DNA of 64,000 bases from Diaporthe sp. PMI_573. Lineage: Eukaryota > Ascomycota > Sordariomycetes > Diaporthales > Diaporthaceae. The notes beneath the pieces are model-generated. The model searched no databases and was not told the DNA's origin. It saw nothing but the letters and a program-made list of their open reading frames with translations. This document shows positions 44,088 to 55,094 of this stretch, one piece after another. The translations under genes were made by a program, and so were the position numbers. Position 1 is the first letter of the stretch. Each line of letters begins with the position of its first letter. The stretch covers positions 496,001 to 560,000 of the forward strand of contig JAJTUP010000006.1 of NCBI GenBank assembly GCA_021399435.1, read 5' to 3'.

Positions 44088-44444
44088 TCATCGAACCTTC
44101 CTCCTCTTGCTGCTGTCATGATGCCTAGAATGGTGGCCGTGGCCTTTGCTGCTCGAGGAAGAGCTGCTGCCCGAGCTGGCGGTGCTGCTGCCGGCGGTGC
44201 TGCAGGCTGGGATCAGCAGGTCGTCGTTGTAGGGCTGCTGGTCGTCGGCAAGGCTCATTGCGTAGCTACACGAGGCGCACTCGAGAGCCGGGTCGTGCTG
44301 GTCCATGTTGACGCCTCTCCTGCAGTCACCGAAGCCACCGTTGTTCTTGGCCTCGAGACATGATACGCTCTGCTCCAGCTCGGGGACGCTGTAGTACTGG
44401 CCGCAGCGGATGCAATTGCCCGAGAATGTGACCATGCGGCACAT
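44088..44444 (-). CDS. Small Cys-rich, Ser-tailed hypothetical protein
   Basis: Single exon of 118 residues from the ATG at 44444. The N-terminal half has CRMVTFSGNCIRCGQYY, later SCLEAKN, FGDCRRG and ALECASC, eight or more cysteines in CxxC-like pairs that could bind zinc. The C-terminal third is a Ser run followed by GHGHHSRHH and a basic tail SSKRRKVR resembling a nuclear signal. No signal peptide, so the cysteines are probably metal ligands rather than disulfides. I know no function for it. The upstream 650 bases may be a long 5' leader. Confidence 0.6.
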   Translation of the reverse strand: MCRMVTFSGNCIRCGQYYSVPELEQSVSCLEAKNNGGFGDCRRGVNMDQHDPALECASCSYAMSLADDQQPYNDDLLIPACSTAGSSTASSGSSSSSSSKGHGHHSRHHDSSKRRKVR

Positions 44445-45898
44445 GGTCACTTTGAGTTGATATGGCGGTGCGTGCGAGGTGAGAAGGTGCTGGTGGGCTT
44501 TTCTTGGAGCGATATTTCTCCTCTCTTCCTTGTCTGGTTTCCTTGCCAGAGGAAGATTCTTGTCTCCTGGGGCATGCTGTTAGCTCTTATGTCTTTCAAA
44601 CTTTTCGGAGGAAGCGACGTGGTTGACGTGTGTCAGCTTACAGGATGAAATAATTTTTTGGTCTGCGTGAGTGACAAGCTTGTGCTGTGCCGCGGTGCCC
44701 TTGTTGTTTGGGTTACCGAAGGTTTGGGTCGACGGATAATATGCCGAGGTGGAGGTGGGGCTGGGTACCAGGCAGCTGGGACGGTTGGGATGGGATGGAA
44801 GTAAGGTTTTCCTGGGGGCCACTACGAGTCTGGTCGGGAAGGAAGGGGTGGAGCGGGCCTTTTTGAATCCTCCTGTAAAGTGACATCTGGTGTCAGACGG
44901 TGTGAATGTTGTACAAAATTGTAGAGAAGGGAAGGGGGAGCGCAGTCAGTGAGCGAGCGAGTGAGCGAGCAGCGAGTGCATGTGACGGGAGAGAGAGGAA
45001 CAAAGCAAGGCAGAGAGAGATTGAGAGGAAGCAGTAGATAGTCCAGGGTGAAGACGTGAACCGGGCCCGTTCTGGCGACCGGCTTCCTTGGGCCTTCTAG
45101 CCCCGGGCTAGCAACTCTCGGAGTCGAACCATGTCGTGTTGTGGCCCAGGTTGATGCTCCGGACCATGGTGTGTCTCTGGCAGTCTGCAGAGTTGGGTGT
45201 CCATTGACACGACAGCCTCCTTGGGCGTACTAGGCGAGTGGACGGTGCTAGAGTGCCGCGGTGCCGTGTCTGGCTGCCTAGTTCCTGGGCCCCGGGTCTG
45301 GAGACTGGGATGCTAGTTTTTGGCACGGGAGTCTGGCTTGTCTGGTTGTCCAATTCGATTGCCCATGATGGTATTGCCCATCTTGTTCTCGTCATTAGCG
45401 CCGTTGCTGTAACACGGTGCCGCCATTCGTCAGCCTAAAAAGAACGAGGCATATGCAGGACCTTGATTTGTCCACCAGCGGCCCCTTCGCGTAATCTGTA
45501 CAGTTAGCAAGGTAGGTACTCAGGGGAGGTACTGAGGGGAGGTACTTTTTGGCACCATCAGAATGTGCAATCCTGTCTCAGCCGGGCCCAGTCCTCTGGG
45601 TGGCCCATGCCAAGGCTGGCGCCACCCGCCCTGGTACAGCCCCAGGGACAGGGGCTCGAGAGCTGAGGGGGCGGGGGCCAGCAAACATGCAGTGTAGCTC
45701 GACCATACTGCTTGCTGCTTTGTTGCTGCTGGCTGTTGCTGCCGCGGCCGTGTCGGTGACCACTGACCAGGCCTCGTTGGAGCTTGGGGTCGGTCCAAGC
45801 ATTTCCCTTTTCCAAGCCGTCCTGCCTGTTGGTGGCGGAACTACCGCGACTGGTCGGGCACTTGCATGCCATGCCGCAGCCACGCGCAGCCCTGCAAG
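44445..45898. other. Promoter and gene-poor block
   Basis: No supported gene. A purine-rich GAGCGAGCGAGTGAGCGAGC tract lies near 44950, and short direct repeats (GGGGAGGTACT) at about 45520-45545. Overlapping frames at 45549-45938 are low complexity. Confidence 0.4.
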
Positions 45899-45936
45899 TG
45901 TGCTGTGCTGTGCTGTGCTGTGCTGTGCCGTGCCGT
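45899..45936. repeat. Pentanucleotide microsatellite (TGTGC)n
   Basis: About seven units, the last ones changed to CGTGC and then GATGT. Confidence 0.85.
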
Positions 45937-48356
45937 GATGTGATGTGCTTTATTTATCTGTGTGTGTGGTGTGGTATGCTGCTGCTGTGCCATACTGCTC
46001 GGTGCCGGTGTGCGGGCGCTGGTGTGTGCTGGTGTGGTGGCGGGATGGGATGGTCTGGTCTGGTCTGCCTGGTTGGTGCGCATTCGCTGCGTCTCTCCGT
46101 ATAATTACAAGACGTGGTGGCCCGTTGGTTCCCAAGCTTGGATAACTTGGACCCCAACTTCAGCTGCCTCTTAGCGAGGACGGGAATATGCAGGCCAGGA
46201 TCCCGTGAAAGCCACTTAGATGTCCTGGGCCCATGTCCTGGCCGCCTGCTGCGCTGCATAATGGCTTCCCCGACGTTTGATTGTCATGATCGTCATGTCG
46301 TGTCCGGTTGGAATCAAGTTGAGGTCGTCCAGCATGTGCCAGCCAGCCTGTCTGTCTGCAGTCATTGTTGTGCCGCTTCCTTCAGAAGCAGCCGAGGGGC
46401 GCTGGCCAGCTGGAAGGGACTCCGTATAGTTGGTCCCTTCACCGGCTGTACGGAGTACCATACCTAGTGTAGGTAATTAATCTGTACTCCACTCTCTCCT
46501 TCATCTCCTCCTCCGTATGCTCCTCTCTCCGGCTGCCCCCTCTCTCCCCCACCGCATCGGTGCCAGCAATGTCTTGCATGCTTGTTATGCGCACTAAGAG
46601 CGTGGGTGCACAGGAGGCAACGTCACTATCAAATCAAATCAGATCAACCCCTCCCCTCCCCTCCCCGGGATCAGGCCAATTAGACCTCGCCCTCTCGTCC
46701 TCTCCCGGCAATCTGGGAAGGATTCACTAGACTCTGGCTAATTTTCCCCAGTTAGCTGCATTCAGAGAGCTACCTACCTAGCAACCTTGGTACAACGTAA
46801 GCTAGTCCTGGATGGTTCCTCTGCCTCGGGTCTCATCCCACCGCCCTCCATTCGTTGGCCGATGCCACCCGGCGCCTCATGCTCACCACCTAGCCTCCGA
46901 CGTAGCTTCGATTTACCTTCGAGAATCACCTGCCCGATGCCACTGTATCGAGGCTAGCCGACTCGGAGCCGTAGCATCCAACCCCAGTCCGGACAACTTC
47001 CTGACTGCGCGGCCACTCGGATATCATCACCGCTATTTTGGATATCTAAGCGGCTGTTTTGGCTGCGTCATCGCTACGTCCTTGGGCTGCTGCTGTGTTG
47101 GGTCTGGCCACCCTGCCACCCCACCTCGGCTTGGGCTCCTGCACTACTGTGTACACCAAAGATGCAGCATGTTTCTGGCGGCATACTCCCAGCCATTTAT
47201 CTGCAAGCGCCTATTGGAGCACGTCAACCCCACACGCGTCTTGCGTTATATCCGCATGCGTACAGCCGACCTTTGTCGCGAGATCCTTACACTGACGAGG
47301 CAAAGACATGGCTCGTGGCACGATGATGATCCTTGTATTTACTTCATCAGGGCGTGCATTAAGAGAAGCAAGTATGGTCCTTTGGTGCACACGAGCCTCT
47401 GCATGATTTCCACCCAAAACAAGTAACGACTTTCACCTGTCCGTCTATCAGCAATTCCTGGGTCTCGGCCCCCAGGGGTGGAGGAGGGCAACGGGCAGAT
47501 GGTCGCCTTTGAGGCCGGCCATTCGCCGTCCATCTTTCCCTCCACTCTGTTGAGAACCAGGAAATCGTGCCGCGGAGCCACCGAGCTTCAGACGGGATTA
47601 TACGATCTTTCATGGCCCCCGCCCATGCTGGACGTCAGCACAACAACCGACATCAGCACGGCTGGAGCCTAGTGACGATGGCTTACTCGTCTGAGGAACA
47701 ACCAGACAGACAGGTGTCCATTTAGATTATATCCCAGCCACACAGACCTTCACCCTGTGATCGACTCACCAAGACGCCGAACCACCCGAAAACACCTCCC
47801 AGTCTTCGGAGTCTACCCTTCCTCGCTGTCCAGACAGACCATAGAGTCATGTCGGGCTCGGGGCCCGCCTTAGCTCGCGCCTTGGCTCAGTTTTCATCGA
47901 CATGGCTTCTCGATCTTGAGTTTGGCGCGAGCCAGCGTGTGGCTGGCTTGGGACAAGTCCATGGACCCGACTCTCTGGGAGCGGCGTCTTCGGGTGTGAG
48001 CCGTAGTATGACAGAAGCGCCTCCTCCCGGGGCCACTTGAGGGCTGGAGGGGGTCACAAGCAGCAGGCAATCTTTTAGTGCCGGATCTAACTCTCGAAAC
48101 GCCTCGAGCTGCAGGGTACCGTTGTACATGGCGTCTTGCGATTTGTTCCCCACGACGGTCTGAAGCAATAGTCTAATGCGAGCATGGGCTTGCTTGGCAC
48201 TGTAAACTTCTCACCTCACTCGACCTGCTTTTTCCCAAGACGGTTGGTGGGTGTTGAGCTATATCCGGAGGCCGCTAAGTACAGGGCCACGACTTTTTTT
48301 CTCTCATAATTTTTCCCCCGTTGTCGGCGACGCAGGGGGTGACGACGACAACACCA
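45937..48356. other. Gene-poor, low-complexity block
   Basis: 2.4 kb with GT-rich text (45960-46080) and a C-rich CCCCTCCCCTCCCC run near 46655. The 204-codon frame at 46812-47426 is Cys/His/Arg-rich without motif and is not called. Confidence 0.4.
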
Positions 48357-50951
48357 TCACGCATACGCGACCTTGAATACCCAACCAAACTCCTCCGATA
48401 ATATGGCTTCGGCCGGGACATCAATGGCCAGATACCCCTCTGGCGACGTATTCCACGACAGGTCATCTACTCCCGTGGCGTCCACACCAACCATCGAGAT
48501 TGTGTCCCCCTCCAGCACTGGCACCGTGGCGTTGATCCAGACGTGCCCGTCGTCCGCAACATCCGGCTGCTCAAGGAAGACGACGTAGAAGGCCTCGTCC
48601 GTCTGTGTGAATCGGACCTCCTGGGGGCTGGCAATCTGTGTCTGTACAAACCAGTACGTGGTGTTGAAGATAGCCTCGGCGTGGGCGTGTATCCATTTCC
48701 CAGCCTGGCGCAGGTTAGCCACCTCTGCCTCGACAATCGTCCCGTCTGCCCGCGGCCCAATGTCCAGGAGGAGGTTCCCATTTTTGGCGACCATGTCCAC
48801 GAGTGAGTAGACGATGGTGGAAGCATTCATGTAGCTCTCTGCTGGCGTTTGTGCGTTGTACCCGTAGCTGTACGGGTCCATACCCTGGTTCGACTCCCAC
48901 TTGTGCCTCTGGGCTGACGAGTAGGTGCTGTACTCTGGGGTCTCGAAGTCTGAGGCCTGGGCTACACCGCAGCGAGAGTTCATGACGACCTGCCTGTCCT
49001 GGTCCCGCGCCCAGTTCCACCACGCCGAGGCGAACTCGGCTGTCTTGTTTGCTGTTCCCGCATCGCACCACACTTTGAGATAGGAAGTCAGCAATTTCCT
49101 CTTCTAGACTACTCTGTCACAGGATTGTTGTCCCCGCCATTCCAGGGCTGTTTGTCGTACATCTCGGACCATGTGGCCCGGAGGGGGTTTTTTAGACACA
49201 AAACAGGGGCCCTTAGGAAAGGCGGAAGGATCTCATCCCTGCTGGAACAACTTACTTATGTCTGAACCGTACTTGTACGCGAGAGTCTCCATCTGGGGGT
49301 ACATCAGGTCTTCGACAAAATCCCCGATGGGCAACTGGCCGGTGTACGGCTCAGTTAGGTTTGTAAATGGGTTGGTTGCCGGGATCCCTACCCAGGTTGT
49401 CGAGCTAACAGTGTCGTGTTGGACAAAACCATAGGGGCCGAAGTCAGAATTGTACCACTCCGGGAGTGAGAAGTAAGTACCACGCTTCAGTGTTGGCTGG
49501 TACGTGGCTGCAGCATCAAAGAGCTCCTGGACGATGTCCCGCTTGGGGCCGTAGTTGATCGACGACCGGTTCGTCGTCTCGCCTGCATCGAACAGCGCAA
49601 AGCCGTCGTGGTGCTTGGTCGTCAGGACAAAGTAAGTGGCTCCCGCCTCGGCAAACAGATCAACCCACTCCTTAGGGTCCCAAGCGGCCGCGGTGAAGTT
49701 GGGGAACCCGTCATCGTAGTTCCAGTCCGGGCCAAATGTCTCGAGGCGGTACCCGTAACTATCTGACTTGTCTGCATTATTGAAATGGTTGTTCGAGTAC
49801 CACCAGAACCACTCTGCATACGTCTCATTCGGGGCCACTCCCCCGTACCCCGGCACCGCGTATGGACCCCAGTGGATGAATATCCCGTACTTTGCGTTGT
49901 CAAACCACTCCGGGGACTCGTGCTTGGCCAGGCTGTCCAACTCTGCATTGAAGCTCTCAAACCCGATGTTAACCCCGGGGAAGCTGGCTGTCTGGTTGGA
50001 GCTGGCCCCGGACAGAGTGACGCTCACAGTGGTGCTATTCGCAGAGCCACTGACACCGACATTCACGCGCTTCTGGTCGCCGGGGCAAAGCCTCTTTACG
50101 GAACCCGTCTCGGCAGTGCTGACCCCGAGACCCTCCAGCGACACCACCAAGCCCGAACCAGAAACGCACTCGCCCCCGGCATTGTTGATAGTGACCTCGA
50201 CGACCTGGTTCCCCGCCTCGGTCCACTTCTGCGTGGGACGCACGCTCTGGACCTCGACCGCTGCACCACCACCACTGGCGGTAAGCGAATCACCCACGAC
50301 CAGGGACATGGAGAACACGTGAACCCTGCCCACCGTGGCGTTGTTGGCCACGGGTAGCCGCACGGCCGAGAGCGTCTTCGTCGGGTCCAGGTATCCCGTG
50401 AACTCGAAGATCTGGCTCGTGTTCCAGTCCATCCCCTGGGCAGTCCAGGTGTAAGGGGTGATGAGCTCGCCGCGCATGAGCGTCAGGAAGCTGAAGAAGG
50501 GCAGCGCGCGCAGCTCCGCGTCCGCCTCAGTCCCGTCCGCGTACAGGTACGTCAGGCTGTAGGAGAGGATGGCGTCACGCGCGTCGTTGGCCACCAGCAT
50601 GCTTAGCGAGAAGGCCCTGCTGCTGCTATTGGCGCTGGTGCCCACCGGGATGGTCTGGCCCGAGCAAATGAGGTTGTCTGGCTTCTGGGCCCCTGTGTAG
50701 CTCGGGAAGTCGAACTGCACCCCTGTGCTCTTGGAGGTGTAAATGCCATCCTGGGCGAGGTGGTTCAGAGGTGGGTATGAGCGGTTGAGGGTGTTTTCGA
50801 ACGCGGTCTCGTTCGGATACGTGCCGAAGGCTTTGTTGTTGAAGTATGCCGTCAGATCAATCGGCACGGAGTCAGCGGCGAGGGCTTGGCCGGCCAGCCA
50901 GACAAGGCCGGCCAATACCTTGGAGGACTGTCCCGTGATGTATTTCCTCAT
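48357..50951 (-). CDS. Secreted GH29 alpha-L-fucosidase with N-terminal beta-rich extension
   Basis: Exons 49256-50951 and 48357-49072; intron 49073-49255 (183 bases, GTAAGT...TCAAAG), phase 1; 803 residues. The ATG at 50951 starts a signal peptide (MRKYITGQSSKVLAGLVWLA). About 330 residues precede the catalytic domain and contain an Ig-like stretch (VVEVTINNAGGECVSGSG, then RVNVGVSGSANS), so the protein is much longer than typical GH29. The catalytic part shows WFDNAKYGIFIHWGPYAVP, TKHHDGFALF and, across the intron, MWCDAG with the nucleophile Asp near residue 569; AKNGNLLLDIGPRADGTI follows. It removes terminal alpha-L-fucose from plant wall glycans or glycoproteins outside the cell. Many N-glycosylation sites. 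Confidence 0.9.
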
Positions 50952-51637
50952 CCTGACCGTCTGTCTGCTCTCAGTCTGGTGCAAGCTCGCTCGGTGGCAG
51001 TCGAGGTCGAGCGGGCGGTGAGGAGAGACATGGCGTCGCATTCATATTCTTTCCTCGTGGGAATTGCTACCGAAGCACAACCTGCCTATCGGACAAGGTT
51101 TCCGGGGGTGGTATTGTTTGCCCGTTGCCGTTGCCGTTGCCGTGAGCGGCGGTTGAAGATACCGGGACGCGTGATAAGATGCCCTGGAGGTGCCGAGCGT
51201 GTCCGATGCCAGCGACAGGGGCCGGCCCGGCTCATGGAGGCAGGGAGGCTTGACTCCCCCTGCGGATCGTGATTTACTACTGCGGATCCTGGCAGTTGGA
51301 TCCTGTCCGCCCGTCCTAGCCTGCCTACCATCGTGCGGAGGAGATAGCGGTGGCTGTTTGGAGCAACGTTACTTGGTCGTTCCTCCATCGTTCCCGGCCC
51401 CTCGATAGAATAAGACTGGGGGGCTGGGAAGTTGTACTGGAGAAATTATCCCTTTTGGATCATCTGGCGATAAATGAATGAGGCTTTTAGGATAAACTTT
51501 ATTTGGGGTCCCATCTTATTATGAAGTTGCAACTTTACTGCAAAACGTGCGATCTTGGGGTCCATCGTGTGGGCTTGTGGACCAAGTGGCGTCGTTTACG
51601 CAAGCCACACCTGAGCATTCCAAAGTTTTATGGTCAC
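50952..51637. other. Promoter side of the fucosidase gene
   Basis: Contains a short GTTGCC repeat (51121-51141). No gene seen; ends at repeat A copy 4. Confidence 0.4.
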
Positions 51638-51870
51638 CACATACATTATTACAGTACCACAGCCACATCCAAAAAATGGGAAAACATCATTGCGGAGCCT
51701 TTGTGGCTTGCTTACCTCCTATCTAGCTGTCCTTTAGGAAAGTATCTCACTCAGGGTTTTCCTGTAGGAAGCTTTCTAAGGCAGGCTATTCTATAAAAGG
51801 TTATTCTATAGTAGGTTATTCTGTAAAGGTTTATCCTGTAAAAGGTTGTCCTATTAGATTTTATTGCGAT
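51638..51870 (+). repeat. Dispersed repeat A, copy 4 (right end missing)
   Basis: Left flank ACATACATTATTACAGTACC, then CATCATTGCGGAGCCTTTGT and GGCTTGCTTACCTCCTATCT match copy 1, followed by core units such as AAAGGTTATTCTATAGTAGG and AAAAGGTTGTCCTATT. The right flank (GTGGCCGCGTAG) is absent. Confidence 0.72.
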
Positions 51871-52149
51871 AATCTTCAACACTGGCAGGCTATCTCTGTT
51901 TTTGATCTTAACAGCGTATTCATTATACTTACGGTGTAACTTACTCTTAGTCGGTATTGAGCATCTATGTTACTACACATATTTCGTTTCGATTGCACAA
52001 AACCACGAGGTATTTCCAAGTCCTTCCTCAAGGTGCCAGTCAATGCTTAGAAGTCAACAATAAATTGCTTGAATGCGCATTGACAACCTCAAATCGACTT
52101 CACACAGATCGGCATATAATCTTCAAGTTTTTACTTGGGTATTTATGCC

Positions 52150-52700
52150 AAACAACCAACCCCGCCCCCTGTATTGGGCAACCATTCTGCTCATAGGATG
52201 TAATTTTTGCAGCTATTTGGTTCTTTGGGTTGGTAAATCTGGTCTTGTAAGCCTGTAAGGAAACCAGAGGATCCATTCGTGACCGGTGGCTACTGTCTTA
52301 ATGTAGAGTCTCTCAACGTCAGCGCTAGCGCTGTTAACGTGGTATCGGATACTGACATATTTCTGCTGCCACAGGCCCTCATCTGGCGCCTTAATATAAC
52401 AACAAAGCGGAAGGTTGCTGTTTCGCTGATATTCGTTATTGCCATCTTGTAAATGCTGTCTTGGTCCCGTGCGAATTACATTCCCGCGCTAATCATGGCT
52501 CAACTTTTTAGGGAAATTGTCTCTAGAGTCATTTGCTTTCACTTTGGTATAGAGGGCACGCGCTCTAATGACATAACCTGGTTCATCTGGATGGAGGGAA
52601 TGTGGGCACTGGTTGAGATGGACTTTGGAATTATGGTGGCTTGTCACCCGACTGCAGGCGCAATTCTGTCGGAATTTGAGCCAGAGCAATCACTTTCCTA
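52150..52700 (+). pseudogene. PTH11-like receptor (fungal rhodopsin-domain) relic
   Basis: One frame gives IWSCKPVRKPEDPFVTGGYC, NVVSDTDIFLLPQALIWRLN and TTKRKVAVSLIFVIAIL, then TAA at about 52449, and after it NDITWFIWMEGMWALVEMDF with GIMVACHPT. These match the order of loop, helix and WxxxE...GIxxAC-P signatures in the fungal rhodopsin domain of PTH11-like receptors. At least two stops interrupt it (the TAA and one just before IWSCK), and there is no start or N-terminal part. The hydrophobic stretch LYWATILLIGCNFCSYLVLW just upstream may be another remnant helix. It points towards an intact relative on the other strand 0.5 kb away. Confidence 0.6.
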
Positions 52701-53187
52701 CTGTCTCAACCTCCATCAGAGGAATGTTAAAGTGGCGAAGAACGAGCGCGGGGTAGGATACAGCAGCTTACAGCCCGGAAGACCACAGGCAGATTGATCC
52801 ATCTCTGGGGAGTTTGGAAAGGTAATCAGGAGACTAAACGGGGAATATCGTGGATCAATGCCTACGGGGTCGCTGGAGTGGATACTCTGGCTACTGTTAA
52901 TGAGCCACAGCCGGATCAGAATGCTGGTAACTAGAGAGCAACGTGGCCACCCCCTCGGCATTAAGCATTAGGAGCATGGTGAAAGCCTTTCTTTTGTAAC
53001 CCGTCTTTCCAGCTTTCTATCGATTCGTACCAGGAGCGTCAGTAAATACTAGCCAGGTGGCCCAAGTGGCAATGAACTTTGTGGAACTATGCTCTCTCTT
53101 TTTTTCATCTTAGTTTTCTATGGCCTTTACAAACATCCTAGAGATCCACAGATGTTCTAAACAAATGAAAGCCAGCCGCGTGTCATA
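52701..53187. other. Between relic and receptor gene
   Basis: 3' side of the receptor gene; a short minus-strand frame (52716-52961) has no motif. Confidence 0.35.
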
Positions 53188-55094
53188 TCAAGAATCTTTA
53201 ACACGCTCAGCACGCTCGCAACTCGTTTGCATTGTTGCCAGTTCAGACGGAGGCCTTGTCGGCAAAGGCGACTGCAGGGCACCCGGCGATGGCACCGGTA
53301 CCAATTCCACCCTGCTCTCTTCGTGCTCTGGGACGTTGTGCGATCTCACGATCCACTCTGTCTGGACCTTGATGTGCTTGCCAGATGAGTTCAGCCTCCC
53401 GAAGGACCACTGCTTGGACCCGCCCGAGATACCTGTGTAATCCGATTTTTGCTGGGTGGTGCCAAACACCCTCGGGAAGATTGTGGCTACTAGCGAGCGA
53501 ATGGCGGGCATGCACGCGCAGACTATTCCGACCGGCACCTCGATCGTCGACCAGTAGCCGACCTCGACGTAGTCCTCTGTACCTTGTTAGTCAGTTCACC
53601 ACTTCCGGGAATAGGGTAGGCTTACGTGTGACATTGGTGGTGTTTGCGTACTTCGCCAATGATGACAGTCTGAGAGCACTGACAATGGTTACACTGGGAT
53701 ATGGTTAGTCGTCAATATCCAAGCGTGGACTCCTGCAGCCAGAAAATTCTTTCCTCTTCTCCCGGAGAGGGGAGGTACTCACAAGAAACCGACACAGAAC
53801 ATGGACAAGATCTGTATCTTTTTCCGCAGTGACATAGACAGGCTGACAAGTTCAGGCAATGGCAATATGATAGTTGCTAGATCAAGGACAAGGTTTAAGG
53901 CAGCGGCCATCCATCCCTGCATGTTGATATCGTTGCAGGTGGCCTCGAATGTTTTGTCCCATGCAAGCCATGCACCCGGGATCGGCCTGCACTGCCAAAT
54001 GGAGATGACCTCGAAGGTGATCAGGTAGGCTATGTTGAAGCCAATGAGAACCCAGACTGCGATTTTGACTTCGCGCTTGGGGAAGATCTTGAGATAAAAG
54101 AGGAGGATCGAGATTTTCGTGACGGGAAGAACAGCCAGGTAGACGAGCTCGTCCCAGAAGTATAGCTGTTGCTCTTGGTCAGCCTTAAGTCATCACAAAT
54201 TGCCTTGATGCGCATGGTCCGTCTTCCCAAAGAAGGAGTCCAGGAAATCAATACTGACGTAGAGAATTTCTGTAATGTTGTCCGGCTCAACCATCCACAT
54301 ATCCTTCCCCAGGCCGTAATGTGCAACTATGCGTACAGATCAGCCCGTCGTCCAATGCGAGACACATTGCTAGTCAAATACGTACGAGGAACAGATAGAA
54401 CTTGAAGAGGTATCATCAAGACCTGCCAGTGTAGGAGTCAGCTGCCGGTCTTCACAAAGCACCAGGAAAAAAGGTGGTCACTTACGACTGCAACAGTCAT
54501 GACCCAATCATCAGGACCCCAAGTTTTGTGTGTTCCCACAAACACCCGAGCCACCACTCTGAGGCCGAAGGCTACCAAGCCCAGGATGCCGAAAACGACG
54601 CCAATAATCCACACCAGGGCTGTCCGATCCTCACTCTCGACACCGCATGTTGTTTTTGAGTATTTCTGAGTGGCTGTGCAACTTTGTCAATGGGTGCCCA
54701 TGAGGAACAGGGAATTATATTGCCGATGTACGCGGATGTACGGGAACAGTGTGGCCGACGATGGTCCTTTGAACTGGGAAGCAGAACACATACCAAGCTG
54801 ATCTCTAACACTGCAGCTCTTTGCGATGCATGCAGCCGCAGCTAGGTTGAGTTCCTTGTTCAAACAGATGCATGCCGTATCTGTGAGAGAGCATGTCGAG
54901 TGCTCTGCGGTTGCGGTAACAATGCACTTTAGCTGTTTCAGGCATGCTATTAATTAGTGTCATGTGATGACTTTGATATTGTTTGCGAGAGCACTCACGC
55001 CGCAAGCTGGAGCAGAGACTGTGCTGTCAGCTGCGGCCACCAATGTGGCCTGGAATGCTGCTAGGAGCAGCACCCCAATGGAGAAGATCTTCAT
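53188..55094 (-). CDS. CFEM-domain PTH11-like G-protein-coupled receptor
   Basis: Eight exons: 54999-55094, 54794-54932, 54486-54673, 54386-54422, 54259-54326, 53783-54165, 53626-53693, 53188-53576; every junction keeps phase, giving 455 residues. After a signal peptide (MKIFSIGVLLLAAFQATLVA) comes an eight-Cys CFEM domain: SAPACG, LKCIVT, STCSLTDTACICLN, AAACIAKSC, with the Asp of TDTAC expected near the ligand site. Seven helices follow, starting LVWIIGVVFGILGLVAFGL, with HYGLGKDMW in the first outer loop, AVWVLIGFNIAYLITF, LVLDLATIILPLP and EVPVGIVCACMPA. The cytosolic tail is about 80 residues. Members of this class sense surface or host cues upstream of cAMP signalling in plant-associated fungi; the ligand is unknown. 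Confidence 0.92.

Noticed and set aside
46812..47426. Plus-strand frame of 204 codons
   Set aside because: Cys/His/Arg-rich text with no signal peptide, domain or promoter; likely chance.
49785..50357. Plus-strand frame of 190 codons
   Set aside because: Antisense shadow of the GH29 gene.
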